Shown: piece by piece, positions 36,345 to 44,452 of the stretch
Layout: every line of letters begins with the position of its first letter
Numbering within the stretch: the first letter of the stretch is position 1
Assembly (NCBI RefSeq): GCF_023921805.1
Contig: NZ_CP074197.1
Coordinates: 1,178,001-1,242,000 of the forward strand
DNA: 64,000 nt
Direction: 5' to 3'
Source of the DNA: Ruminococcus sp. FMBCY1
GTDB lineage: Bacteria > Bacillota > Clostridia > Oscillospirales > Acutalibacteraceae
The notes under the pieces: generated by a model
Told to the model about the DNA's origin: nothing
What the model saw: the letters and a program-made list of their open reading frames with translations, nothing else
The model's database searches: none
Made by a program: the position numbers and the translations under genes

Positions 36345-37250
36345 TTACTTCTTTGCAGGCTCATCTTTCCAGATTTCCTTAATTGCGGCAACATTTCCTG
36401 CAATTGACTGGAGCTCCGACGGAATAATAATCTTTGTAGCCTTACCGTCAGCTGCTTTTGCAAACGCCTCGAGAGATTTAAGCTGAATGATTCTGTCTGT
36501 AGGAGCAGCCTCATTAAGCATACGAAGAGCGTCGGCATTAGCTCTCTGTACTGTAAGAATAGCCTCTGCCTCACCGGCAGCCTCTCTGATTTTCTGTTCC
36601 TTAACAGCGTCAGCTTTTAGAATAGCAGACTCTTTAAGACCTTCCGCAATAAGAATCTGACTGCGCTTTTCACCTTCGGCGTCAAGAATCTTAGCTCTTC
36701 TTTCACGCTCTGCCTTCATCTGCTTTTCCATTGCGTCCTGAATTTCACGAGGCGGAAGAATGTTCTTAAGCTCAACACGCTTTACTCTGATACCCCATGC
36801 GTCTGTAGCCTCATCAAGGATAATTCTGATTTTATCGTTGATAGTGTCACGGGAAGTAAGTGTGCTGTCGAGTTCGAGTTCACCGATTATGTTACGAAGT
36901 GTGGTTGCCGTAAGATTTTCAATAGCGTTAAGCGGACGCTCAACACCGTAGCTGTAAAGCTTAGGGTCTGTAATTTCAAAATAAACTACGGTATCAATCT
37001 GCATAGTAACATTATCTCTTGTGATAACAGGCTGAGGCGGGAAGTCAACTACCTGCTCTTTTAAAGATACTTTTCTTGAAACTTTGTCGATAAAAGGAAT
37101 TTTTACATGCAAGCCCGTACCCCAAGTTGAGTGATAAGCACCGAGTCTTTCAACTACATAAGCGTGCGCCTGCGGTACGATTTTAACATTGCTGATTATA
37201 GCAATTAAAATGATTAATAAAATAATTGCAATTACAATTAACGGTCCCAT
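36345..37250 (-). CDS. SPFH/Band 7 (stomatin/QmcA-like) membrane protein
   Basis: A 301-residue protein anchored by an N-terminal helix (about residues 3-22), followed by the SPFH domain (VERLGAYHSTWGTGLHVKIPF, RDNVTMQIDTVVYFEI) and a long helical region rich in Glu/Arg/Ala (about 170-260) that drives oligomerisation. It probably organises membrane microdomains with the NfeD partner encoded 21 bases upstream. The ATG at 37250 follows GGAG by 8 bases. Confidence 0.93.
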   Translation of the reverse strand: MGPLIVIAIILLIILIAIISNVKIVPQAHAYVVERLGAYHSTWGTGLHVKIPFIDKVSRKVSLKEQVVDFPPQPVITRDNVTMQIDTVVYFEITDPKLYSYGVERPLNAIENLTATTLRNIIGELELDSTLTSRDTINDKIRIILDEATDAWGIRVKRVELKNILPPREIQDAMEKQMKAERERRAKILDAEGEKRSQILIAEGLKESAILKADAVKEQKIREAAGEAEAILTVQRANADALRMLNEAAPTDRIIQLKSLEAFAKAADGKATKIIIPSELQSIAGNVAAIKEIWKDEPAKK

Positions 37251-37271
37251 TCTGATTTCTCCATTCAATAA

Positions 37272-37718
37272 TTATTCTCCCTGCCAAGGTTCAACTATCA
37301 TTTTTACACCCTCAATGGCAAGGATTTTGACTTTGTCATCTTTCTTTACAGGTGTAGGATTTTTCAACTTTGCGGTCCAGACTTCACCGCTCACCTTTAG
37401 CTGACCCACTGCTTCCAAAGTGTCAATATTGGTAAGCATTACACCTGTTTGCCCAATAAATCTGTCGGAATTTGTTTTTACCTCCTTATGACCTTTTTTA
37501 TACTTATCCACAAGCGGTTTTGTAGCAATGAGCGTACCGCAGGTAACTACGATAAACACTATAACCTGAACAAGCACAGATGAAGTAATAAGAGAGGATA
37601 CGGCAGCGCAAAGTGCACCTACGACAAACCATATTGAAACAAGCTGATTTGTTGCGGCCTCGCCCACAGCCATAACCACTGCAATACCAATCCAGACAAA
37701 AGGCATATACTCTTCCAT
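37272..37718 (-). CDS. NfeD-like membrane protein
   Basis: A 148-residue short NfeD: two to three N-terminal helices (about residues 5-72) and a C-terminal OB-fold domain (about 85-145: GQTGVMLTNI, GQLKVSGEVWTA, VKILAIEGVKMIVEP). These proteins are encoded with, and act with, SPFH proteins in membrane homeostasis. The ATG at 37718 follows AAAGGAG. It is the first gene of the pair. Confidence 0.9.
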   Translation of the reverse strand: MEEYMPFVWIGIAVVMAVGEAATNQLVSIWFVVGALCAAVSSLITSSVLVQVIVFIVVTCGTLIATKPLVDKYKKGHKEVKTNSDRFIGQTGVMLTNIDTLEAVGQLKVSGEVWTAKLKNPTPVKKDDKVKILAIEGVKMIVEPWQGE

Positions 37719-37742
37719 ATTCACATCTCCTTTCACAACAAC

Positions 37743-37771
37743 ATTCTACCATAAGAACAATATACAGTCAA
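37743..37771 (-). promoter_or_regulatory. Promoter of the NfeD-SPFH operon
   Basis: On the minus strand TTGACT (37766-37771), 17-base spacer, TAGAAT (37743-37748). Confidence 0.65.
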
Positions 37772-38003
37772 TTATTTTTTCAAATTATACTATAATTTTT
37801 AAAATATTTTTAACATTTAGGTTACTATATTATTAAAATATTTTTATTTGCGAAATTTTATGTGTGTTTATTTATAATATTTTCTCCATATCGGCAATTT
37901 TTTAAATATGAAAATTCAGCCTTAATTACTGTTAAATTAAAACATAATTAACCGCAAAAGCAATACATATCGGAATATTTTTTCGGTTATTATAAAATTT
38001 CTC

Positions 38004-38032
38004 TACACATTTATATTTTTATATGATATAAT
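38004..38032 (+). promoter_or_regulatory. Probable promoter of the DUF4364 gene
   Basis: TATAAT (38027-38032) with a weak -35 TACACA (38004-38009) at 17 bases. Confidence 0.4.
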
Positions 38033-38063
38033 TAAATAAATTAAACTGAAATTAGGTGAAACT

Positions 38064-38657
38064 ATGGCTTTTGATACATTTGACGAGGGTATTGTCCCGG
38101 GCGGAATGAGGAGCAAATACGAAATTCGTATTCTTATATGCTATCTTTTAAATTCAATTAAAGAACCCGTCAGCAAAGAAATTATTGTTGACTCAATATG
38201 TGAGGAAAGCCTTGCAAATTACTTTGAAACAAGTTCATGCTTTGACGATCTTATTGAAAAAGGAAATATAATTGAAGAAGGCTCCGACGGAGATATAAAG
38301 ACATATACCGTCAGCAAAAACGGAGTTATGATTGCAAATCAGCTCGACACCATACTTGCCTACACCGTAAAAGAAAAAGCGTATGACTGCGCAATAAACC
38401 TACTTGCACAAAAGAAAAAAGAGCGTGAAAACAGCGTAGAAATCGTTAAAACCGATATGGGTTACAATGTAAACTGCAAAATTTCGGGCGGAAATCTTGA
38501 TTTGCTGAGTTTTTCGATTTTTGCTCCGGATATGCCGCAGGCACAAATAATCAAAAAGAATTTTTACGAAAACCCAACAACTTTTTATAAAGTAATACTC
38601 GCCATGCTCACGCAAAACAAAGAAAGCGTAGGCGAAGCACTCGAAAGTCTTTTATGA
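38064..38657 (+). CDS. DUF4364 family protein
   Basis: A 197-residue protein matching clostridial DUF4364. The N-terminal half (about residues 15-95) looks like a winged helix (EIRILICYLLNSIKEPVSKEIIVDSI, then YTVSKNGVMIANQLD), so it may be a transcription factor. The C-terminal half has the Cys-containing beta segment YNVNCKISGGNLDLLSFSIFAP. Function is not established. AGGTGAAAC precedes the ATG. Confidence 0.85.
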   Translation: MAFDTFDEGIVPGGMRSKYEIRILICYLLNSIKEPVSKEIIVDSICEESLANYFETSSCFDDLIEKGNIIEEGSDGDIKTYTVSKNGVMIANQLDTILAYTVKEKAYDCAINLLAQKKKERENSVEIVKTDMGYNVNCKISGGNLDLLSFSIFAPDMPQAQIIKKNFYENPTTFYKVILAMLTQNKESVGEALESLL

Positions 38658-38693
38658 TTATAAAAGCAATTGATAAGATTAATATTAAGAAAC

Positions 38694-38732
38694 AAAATAC
38701 CGACTTGCAATTTTAATGCGAGTCGGTATTTT
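38694..38732 (+). terminator. Terminator of the DUF4364 gene
   Basis: AAAATACCGACT (38694-38705) pairs with AGTCGGTATTTT (38721-38732), followed by GTTATAT. Confidence 0.8.
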
Positions 38733-38795
38733 GTTATATCGATTATTCTATAAAAAGCACTTAAAATATAATGAAATCAAGCGGTTAAAATATTT

Positions 38796-38894
38796 TTATT
38801 TTGAAATATTTTTTTGCAACTCGGTAACATCTCTTACAACAATAATGCCGTCTTTGTTTAAATCAGCCATTTTTAAGCCCTTATAATCAAATGA
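38796..38894 (-). pseudogene. Relic of a dockerin half-module
   Basis: On the minus strand the last 30 or so codons before the stop at 38796 read MADLNKDGIIVVRDVTELQK. The residues D-N-D-G and the later D (positions 1, 3, 5, 6 and 12 of the loop) and the following helix match the second Ca-binding repeat of a type I dockerin. There is no matching first repeat, catalytic domain, signal peptide or ribosome binding site upstream, and the bofA terminator directly precedes it. It looks like the surviving 3' end of a dockerin-bearing gene. Confidence 0.6.
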
Positions 38895-38930
38895 GCCGTT
38901 TTCTTTGAAAATAAAAACATTAAGTGCAGA

Positions 38931-38963
38931 AAAAGCCTTGCTAATTGATTTTACAAGGCTTTT
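38931..38963 (-). terminator. Terminator of the bofA-like gene
   Basis: AAAAGCCTTG (38931-38940) pairs with CAAGGCTTTT (38954-38963), followed by T-rich sequence on minus. Confidence 0.75.
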
Positions 38964-38992
38964 GGATAAAAATAAAACAAACAGAAATTGAT

Positions 38993-39253
38993 TTAAAAAA
39001 ATAAATTTAATCCAAGCATCAGCGTTACTCCGGGCACTCCGCCAAATGCGGCACAACACACCGACACAAGGCTTACAGGCAGGTACACACCTGTAAAAGA
39101 GCCTGTCAGATTTACCGCAATCAGCGTTAAAATTCCTATAGCCATTGAAAGCAGACTTCTTTTAAACGGATGTCTGCTTTTACTTATGTAATGAGCAAAT
39201 GCAAACAGCAAAAATGCACCGAAAAACATTAATCCTATTCCCCACAAAGGCAT
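38993..39253 (-). CDS. bofA: BofA-like pro-sigma-K processing inhibitor family protein
   Basis: An 86-residue membrane protein with two or three helices and the C-terminal signature NLTGSFTGVYLPVSLVSVCC followed by GVPGVTLMLGLNLF, typical of BofA. BofA inhibits the SpoIVFB protease that activates sigma-K in the mother cell, so this suggests spore formation. Ruminococcaceae often carry BofA without the other parts. The ATG at 39253 follows AAAGGAG; the longer frame is not supported. Confidence 0.82.
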   Translation of the reverse strand: MPLWGIGLMFFGAFLLFAFAHYISKSRHPFKRSLLSMAIGILTLIAVNLTGSFTGVYLPVSLVSVCCAAFGGVPGVTLMLGLNLFF

Positions 39254-39344
39254 AATTAACAGCTCCTTTAGCATAAACAATACTGTAAAACAGAGTCTTT
39301 TATATATGTAGGATAAATTGGTTTTGCTCTAAATGTTAGGCAAA

Positions 39345-39720
39345 ATAATTTAAAAATTTAGGTCAAGCCTTTTTAAAGGCTTGCGAGTTTGGGCAGCGCC
39401 CATAAAAATCTTCCGATATAACAATTTATCAGGCGCAAACAGCCACGCTGTTTGCGTGCTAAAACTAAGTTTGTTAAAACAGGCGACAGCCTTTTATAAA
39501 AGAAATAATTAACTTTTCATTATATATCGAATGGCTTTCTTATTGCTGTCGCATTTAAGGGCTTCGCCCATTCGTTCAAGCCGCCAAACAGCAAACTGTT
39601 TGCTATCGTTAGATTGCATAAACGGAAAATATTTGTGGGCTTTGCCCACACCCACGACCTTTGAAAAGGTCGACCAAACTTTTGTAATTAATTTGCAAAT
39701 CAATTTGCTAAACCATAAAA
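39345..39720 (-). repeat. MITE-like interspersed repeat, copy E (reverse orientation)
   Basis: About 376 bases, from the AAATTTAGGTCAAGCC end to GCTAAACCATAAAA. The interior shares GGGCAGCGCCC, CAAACAGC, TGTGGGCTTTGCCCACA and the AAAGGTCGACC core with copies A to D. A middle segment (about 39480-39600) matches copy A's middle (GCATTTAAGGGC, ATGGCTT). Confidence 0.72.
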
Positions 39721-39726
39721 ACAAAA

Positions 39727-39755
39727 ATAGACCGCAGGACTAACCTACGGTCTAT
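39727..39755 (-). terminator. Terminator of secG
   Basis: ATAGACCGCAGG (39727-39738) pairs with CCTACGGTCTAT (39744-39755) with one G-U pair. On minus it is followed by TTTTTGTTTTT. Confidence 0.8.
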
Positions 39756-39792
39756 AATTATGTTTGAAATTTTGAAAATATTACAAGCTTAA

Positions 39793-40050
39793 TCAGAAAC
39801 TTTTTCCGACAAAATAAGCAAGTACATTAAGTGCAATTACGATAATTACGAAAATTGCTGCAAAAAACTTTGTAAAACGAGCAAGCTTTGCATCAATCGA
39901 GCGAGCCTTATTTTTTGAGAAATAAGAGTCAGCAGCACCGGAAACAACACCGATACCCTGCTGGTTGCCCTGCTGAAGAATAATTACGATGATAATTGCA
40001 ATGGCTGCTACGATAAGCACTGAACCAAGAACAATACCCCAAACGCCCAT
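39793..40050 (-). CDS. secG: Preprotein translocase subunit SecG
   Basis: An 85-residue protein with two helices (about 5-25 and 58-80) around the conserved cytoplasmic loop LQQGNQQGIGVVSGAADSYF. It forms the SecYEG channel with subunits encoded elsewhere. The ATG at 40050 follows AAAGGAAC. It is a single-gene unit; a 20-base perfect AT palindrome (40153-40172) lies upstream, after the topoisomerase gene. Confidence 0.93.
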   Translation of the reverse strand: MGVWGIVLGSVLIVAAIAIIIVIILQQGNQQGIGVVSGAADSYFSKNKARSIDAKLARFTKFFAAIFVIIVIALNVLAYFVGKSF

Positions 40051-40152
40051 ATTATACCGTTCCTTTCTGTAATATAAATGTATAATAAGTTCCAAATACA
40101 AAAACTAACTAATTTATATTAACATAAAATTATAGATTTTGCAAGATTTTTT

Positions 40153-40172
40153 TGAAAAAATTTAAATTTTTT
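40153..40172. repeat. Perfect 20-base AT-rich palindrome
   Basis: GAAAAAATTTAAATTTTTTC reads the same on both strands. It lies between the topoisomerase A-subunit stop and secG, and could act as a weak terminator for the upstream operon. Confidence 0.5.
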
Positions 40173-40201
40173 CGATATAATTCCAAAGGTGAAATATACA
40201 G

Positions 40202-42439
40202 TTAAATCAGCGTAAGCTGTTCGTCGGTTGAATCTTCATTTGCAGGCATAGCGCCGAGAGTAGGAAGTGTTTTCGTTCTGTATCTCTGCGGCTTTGCAAA
40301 TGTTCCCTCAACATACTCCGAAATTTCAAACAGTCTGTGACCTTTTTTGAGTTTCATAACCGCCACGCCCTGTGTCGAACGGGTTGTTTTCAGATTAATT
40401 GCACCCGAATGAATAAGCAACATTCTGCCTGATGACGCTTTCAACAAAAATTCTTTATCCTCTGTAAAGAATACCATTCCCGCAAGCGGTGATTTATCGG
40501 AATAAGCGCCCGTAAGTTTTTTTCGGTTTGTCTTTGTTTGATAAGCCTCAAGCGGCACTTTTGCAAGTTTACCGTTCTCAAACGCAAACAGCAGCATTCC
40601 CTTGTAATCCTTTGTGGCTACCATATACACTGCGTTTTCGCCCTCGTCCATACCCAACTTTGCCGGTACATACTCGCCGAGAGCGCTTGCCTTTGTATCG
40701 GTGAAATCCGCTGCCTTTGCTTTGTAAACCTGACATTTATCGGTAAAGAACAGCAATTCGCCGTTATTTGAAAATTCGCAGGTCTGGGCAATCTCATCGC
40801 CGTCCTTGAGCTTATGGTTGCTGCTCATTCTAAGCGACTGCGGAGTAATCTTCTTGAAATAGCCTTCCTTTGTAAAGAAAAGATTTACGGGGTAATCAGG
40901 AACATCGTCCTTTTCCTCCGTATAACTTACGATATCTTCGTAAATTATAATACTCTTTCGTGGCTGACCGTATTTTTCGGCAATCTCTTTGAGTTCCTTT
41001 ACAATTATGGTTTTAATTCTTGTCTTGCTCTTGAGAATTTCTTCAAGTTCGGCAATTTCCTTTTCAAGTGCCTCAATTTCTGCCGTACGCTTTAAAATGT
41101 ATTCCCTGTTAAGATGACGAAGTTTGATTTCGGCTACATATTCAGCCTGCACCTCGTCAATGCCAAAGCCGATCATAAGGTTTGGTACAACCTCTGCCTC
41201 TTCGTCTGTTTCTCTTACAATTTTAACCGCTTTGTCAATATCAAGCAAAATTGCCGAAAGACCTTTTAAAAGGTGGAGCTTTTCGGCTTTTTTGTTTCTG
41301 TCAAAATATGTTCTTCGTCTTACACATTCAATTCTGAATGCAATCCATTCTTCAAGCAAATCCTTAACACCGAGCACCCTCGGCACTCCGCCGATAAGTA
41401 CATTAAAGTTGCAGGAGAATGAATCTTCAAGCGTTGTAAAACGGTAAAGTTTTGCCATAAGTCGGTCGGGATCAACACCGCGCTTAAGGTCAATTGTTAT
41501 CTTAAGACCGTCAATACCCGTTTCATCTCGAACATCGGCAATATCCTTTATTTTTCCTGCTTTTACAAGGTCAATAATCTTTTCAATAATAACTTCGCAA
41601 GTGGTTGTGCTCGGAATTGAAAGTACATCAATACAGTTTGCCGATTTATCGTACCGGTACCTTGCCCTTAGTTTTATTCCGCCCTTGCCTGTTTCATAAA
41701 CCTGGCGCAATGCACTTTCGTCATATATAATCTGACAGCCGCCGATAAAATCGGGCGCAGGCAATGTCTGCATAACATCGTGGTTCGGGTCACGAATAAG
41801 CGCCGCCGTGGTTTCGCAAATTTCTTTTAAATTGAAAGAACAGATATTTGACGCCATACCTACCGCAATACCTGTGTTTGTATTTACAAGTACAGACGGA
41901 AAAGCAACCGGCAAAAGTGACGGCTCTTTCATTGTATTATCGTAGTTATCAACAAAGTCTACGGTATCTTTATCTATATCACGAAAAAGCTCGTTACAGA
42001 TTTTGTCAAGTTTTGCCTCTGTATATCTTGATGCCGCCCATGCCATATCACGGCTGTAGAATTTACCGAAGTTACCCTTTGAATCCACATAAGGATGTAA
42101 AAGCGCTTCGTAGCCTCTCGAAAGTCGCACCATAGTGTCATAAATTGCCGAATCGCCGTGCGGATTAAGTTTCATAGTTGCACCGACAATATTAGCGGAT
42201 TTTGTTCTTGCACCGTTTAAAAGTCCCATTTTATACATTGTATAGAGCAGCTTTCTGTGCGACGGTTTAAATCCGTCAATCTCCGGAATAGCACGGGAAA
42301 GAATAACGCTCATTGCGTAAGGCATATAGTTTTCTCTGATTGTAGAGTCAATGTTCTGTTCTACAACTTCACCCGCACCGTTGATAACACCGTGTGTTTT
42401 TCCCGTTGCGGCAGGCTGTGTTCTTCTTCTTTTTGCCAT
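40202..42439 (-). CDS. parC: Type IIA DNA topoisomerase A subunit (topoisomerase IV ParC-like)
   Basis: A 745-residue subunit that cuts and rejoins DNA. The catalytic Tyr is in AASRYTEAKL, the quinolone-determining region reads NPHGDSAIYDT with Ser and the conserved acidic neighbour, and FPSVLVNTNTGIAVGMAS is the family core. The coiled-coil gate is rich in Glu/Lys (about 430-480), and the C-terminal domain has beta-pinwheel-like repeats. There is no clear GyrA box, so decatenation (ParC role) is more likely than supercoiling. It follows its B subunit by 16 bases. Confidence 0.85.
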   Translation of the reverse strand: MAKRRRTQPAATGKTHGVINGAGEVVEQNIDSTIRENYMPYAMSVILSRAIPEIDGFKPSHRKLLYTMYKMGLLNGARTKSANIVGATMKLNPHGDSAIYDTMVRLSRGYEALLHPYVDSKGNFGKFYSRDMAWAASRYTEAKLDKICNELFRDIDKDTVDFVDNYDNTMKEPSLLPVAFPSVLVNTNTGIAVGMASNICSFNLKEICETTAALIRDPNHDVMQTLPAPDFIGGCQIIYDESALRQVYETGKGGIKLRARYRYDKSANCIDVLSIPSTTTCEVIIEKIIDLVKAGKIKDIADVRDETGIDGLKITIDLKRGVDPDRLMAKLYRFTTLEDSFSCNFNVLIGGVPRVLGVKDLLEEWIAFRIECVRRRTYFDRNKKAEKLHLLKGLSAILLDIDKAVKIVRETDEEAEVVPNLMIGFGIDEVQAEYVAEIKLRHLNREYILKRTAEIEALEKEIAELEEILKSKTRIKTIIVKELKEIAEKYGQPRKSIIIYEDIVSYTEEKDDVPDYPVNLFFTKEGYFKKITPQSLRMSSNHKLKDGDEIAQTCEFSNNGELLFFTDKCQVYKAKAADFTDTKASALGEYVPAKLGMDEGENAVYMVATKDYKGMLLFAFENGKLAKVPLEAYQTKTNRKKLTGAYSDKSPLAGMVFFTEDKEFLLKASSGRMLLIHSGAINLKTTRSTQGVAVMKLKKGHRLFEISEYVEGTFAKPQRYRTKTLPTLGAMPANEDSTDEQLTLI

Positions 42440-42455
42440 AAATTCGCACCTCCCG

Positions 42456-44441
42456 TCAGCTTACATCAAGATTGTCAATGTACTCGTTACCATGAGCCAC
42501 AATGTAATCTTTTCTGCCCTGAAGATTGTCACCGAGCAGAATATCAAAAATTTCCGCTGTTTTTTCAGCGTCTGTCGGCATAACCTTAATAAGTCTGCGT
42601 GTAGCAGGGTTCATAGTTGTAAGGTTCATCATATCAGGCTCGTTTTCACCAAGACCTTTTGAACGCTGAATCGTGAACTTCTCTTTGCCGATTTCCGCAA
42701 TAAACTTATCTTTTTCCGCCTCGTCATACGCAAAATACACATCATTTTTAGCTGTAATCTCATAAAGCGGTGATTCCGCAATAAAGACTTTTCCCTCGTT
42801 TATTAGCGTAGGAGTAAGTCTGTACAGCATTGTCAAAAGCAATGTTCTGATCTGAAATCCGTCAACATCGGCATCGGTACAGAGAATAACTTTATTCCAA
42901 CGCAGTGCGTTAAGGTCAAATTCGCTCAAGTTTTTATTGGCCTTTGACTTTACCTCAACACCGCAACCGAGCACTCTAAGCAAATCCGTAATTATTTCGC
43001 TCTTAAAAATTTTGTCATAATCAGCCTTAAGACAGTTAAGTATTTTACCTCTGATTGGCATAATCGCCTGAAAATCAGGGTTTCTTGCCTGCTTACAAGC
43101 ACCGAGAGCAGAGTCACCCTCTACTATAAAAAGCTCTCTTTCCTCGGCATTTTTGCTGCGGCAGTCAACAAACTTAGCTACACGGTTTGTCATATCAAGA
43201 CTGCCCGAAAGCTTCTTCTTTATGTTAAGTCTTGTTTTTTCGGCATTCTCTCTGCTGCGCTTGTTTACAAGCACCTGCTGTGCGATTTTGTCTGCCTCAA
43301 GCGGATTTTCGATAAAATAAACTTCAAGGCTCTGCTTTAAGAAAGCAGTCATTGCGTCCTGAATACCCTTGTTGGTAACTGACTTTTTAGTCTGGTTTTC
43401 ATACGAAGATACGCTCGAAAACGAAGAAATTACACACACAAGGCAGTCTTCAATATCATCAAATTTTATCTTGCTTTCCGATTTATTGTATTTATTATTT
43501 GTCTTTAAGTAATTGTCTATCTGATAAAGAAAAGCAGTTCTCACCGCTTTATCAGGAGCACCGCCGTGCTCAAGCCAGCTTGAGTTGTGGTAATACTCGG
43601 TAAGTCTTGTCTGATTTGAAAAAGCAACCGCCACATCAATCTTACACTTATACTCAGGCTTATCGTCACGATCCCTTGTTTTTACCTCCGTTGTCCAATG
43701 CTGAACCGAAGTAAAACCGTTTTCACCGATGACCTCCGCAACATGATCCTCAATACCGTTTACATAGCAATAAGTTGTGGTGTCAAAGCTCTTACCGTTC
43801 TGATTTCTGAACACAAATTCAACGCCCGCATTGACAATAGCCTGTCTTTTCATTATGTCAAGGAAATATTCAGGCTGAATGTCTATATCGGTAAATACCT
43901 CAAGGTCAGGTTTCCAACGGATTTTTGTACCTGTATCCTTTTTATTGTACGGCTCTTTTTTTAAGCCGCCGACATTCTCGCCCTTTTCAAAATGCAGGGT
44001 ATAGCGGGTACCGCCACGGCGAATATCAACATCCATATATTCGGAGCTGTACTGTGTTGAGCAAAGTCCGAGACCGTTCATACCGAGCGAAAACTCATAA
44101 CTTTCTCCCTCGTTGTTGTTATATTTACCGCCTGCATACATTTCGCAGAATACAAGTTTCCAGTTAAACTCATTTTCTTTTTCGTTAAAGTCAACGGGAA
44201 TACCTCTGCCGTGGTCTTCTACCTCGATAGAACCGTCGGAAAACCTTGTTACGGTAATTTTTTTGCCGTAGCCCTCTCTTGCCTCGTCAATAGAGTTAGA
44301 AAGAATTTCAAAAACTGAATGTTGACAGCCGTCAATACCGTCAGAGCCAAAAATAACCGCAGGTCTTTTTCGTACTCTGTCTGCGCCTTTAAGTGCAGAA
44401 ATACTTGAATCACCGTATTCAACTGCTTTGGTTTTAGCCAT
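42456..44441 (-). CDS. parE: Type IIA DNA topoisomerase B subunit (ParE-like, divergent)
   Basis: A 661-residue ATPase subunit. GHKL motifs: EILSNSIDEAREG, EVEDHGRGIPVD; the loop that normally reads GLHGVGASVVNAL is here GMNGLGLCSTQYSSEYM, which is unusual. QTKK with a following Asn is the QTK loop. TOPRIM motifs EGDSA, PIRGKILN and DADVDG are intact. It works with the ParC-like protein encoded next. The divergence in the ATP lid marks it as a separate clostridial type from the housekeeping GyrB/ParE. Confidence 0.83.
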   Translation of the reverse strand: MAKTKAVEYGDSSISALKGADRVRKRPAVIFGSDGIDGCQHSVFEILSNSIDEAREGYGKKITVTRFSDGSIEVEDHGRGIPVDFNEKENEFNWKLVFCEMYAGGKYNNNEGESYEFSLGMNGLGLCSTQYSSEYMDVDIRRGGTRYTLHFEKGENVGGLKKEPYNKKDTGTKIRWKPDLEVFTDIDIQPEYFLDIMKRQAIVNAGVEFVFRNQNGKSFDTTTYCYVNGIEDHVAEVIGENGFTSVQHWTTEVKTRDRDDKPEYKCKIDVAVAFSNQTRLTEYYHNSSWLEHGGAPDKAVRTAFLYQIDNYLKTNNKYNKSESKIKFDDIEDCLVCVISSFSSVSSYENQTKKSVTNKGIQDAMTAFLKQSLEVYFIENPLEADKIAQQVLVNKRSRENAEKTRLNIKKKLSGSLDMTNRVAKFVDCRSKNAEERELFIVEGDSALGACKQARNPDFQAIMPIRGKILNCLKADYDKIFKSEIITDLLRVLGCGVEVKSKANKNLSEFDLNALRWNKVILCTDADVDGFQIRTLLLTMLYRLTPTLINEGKVFIAESPLYEITAKNDVYFAYDEAEKDKFIAEIGKEKFTIQRSKGLGENEPDMMNLTTMNPATRRLIKVMPTDAEKTAEIFDILLGDNLQGRKDYIVAHGNEYIDNLDVS

Positions 44442-44452
44442 TTAATCAATCC

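Larger units (their letters stand above)
37719..38063. other. AT-rich divergent intergenic region
   Basis: A 345-base spacer between divergent genes. It carries the NfeD promoter (37743-37771) and a probable DUF4364 promoter (-10 at 38027-38032). I see no gene or structured RNA in the rest. Confidence 0.6.
39254..39792. other. Intergenic region: repeat element E and SecG terminator
   Basis: A 539-base gap without a gene; it contains repeat copy E (39345-39720) and the SecG terminator (39727-39755). Short frames on both strands are translations of the repeat. Confidence 0.75.

Noticed and set aside
39509..39743. Overlapping short frames on both strands in the gap before secG
   Set aside because: They are translations of repeat copy E; both strands give open frames because of its palindromes.
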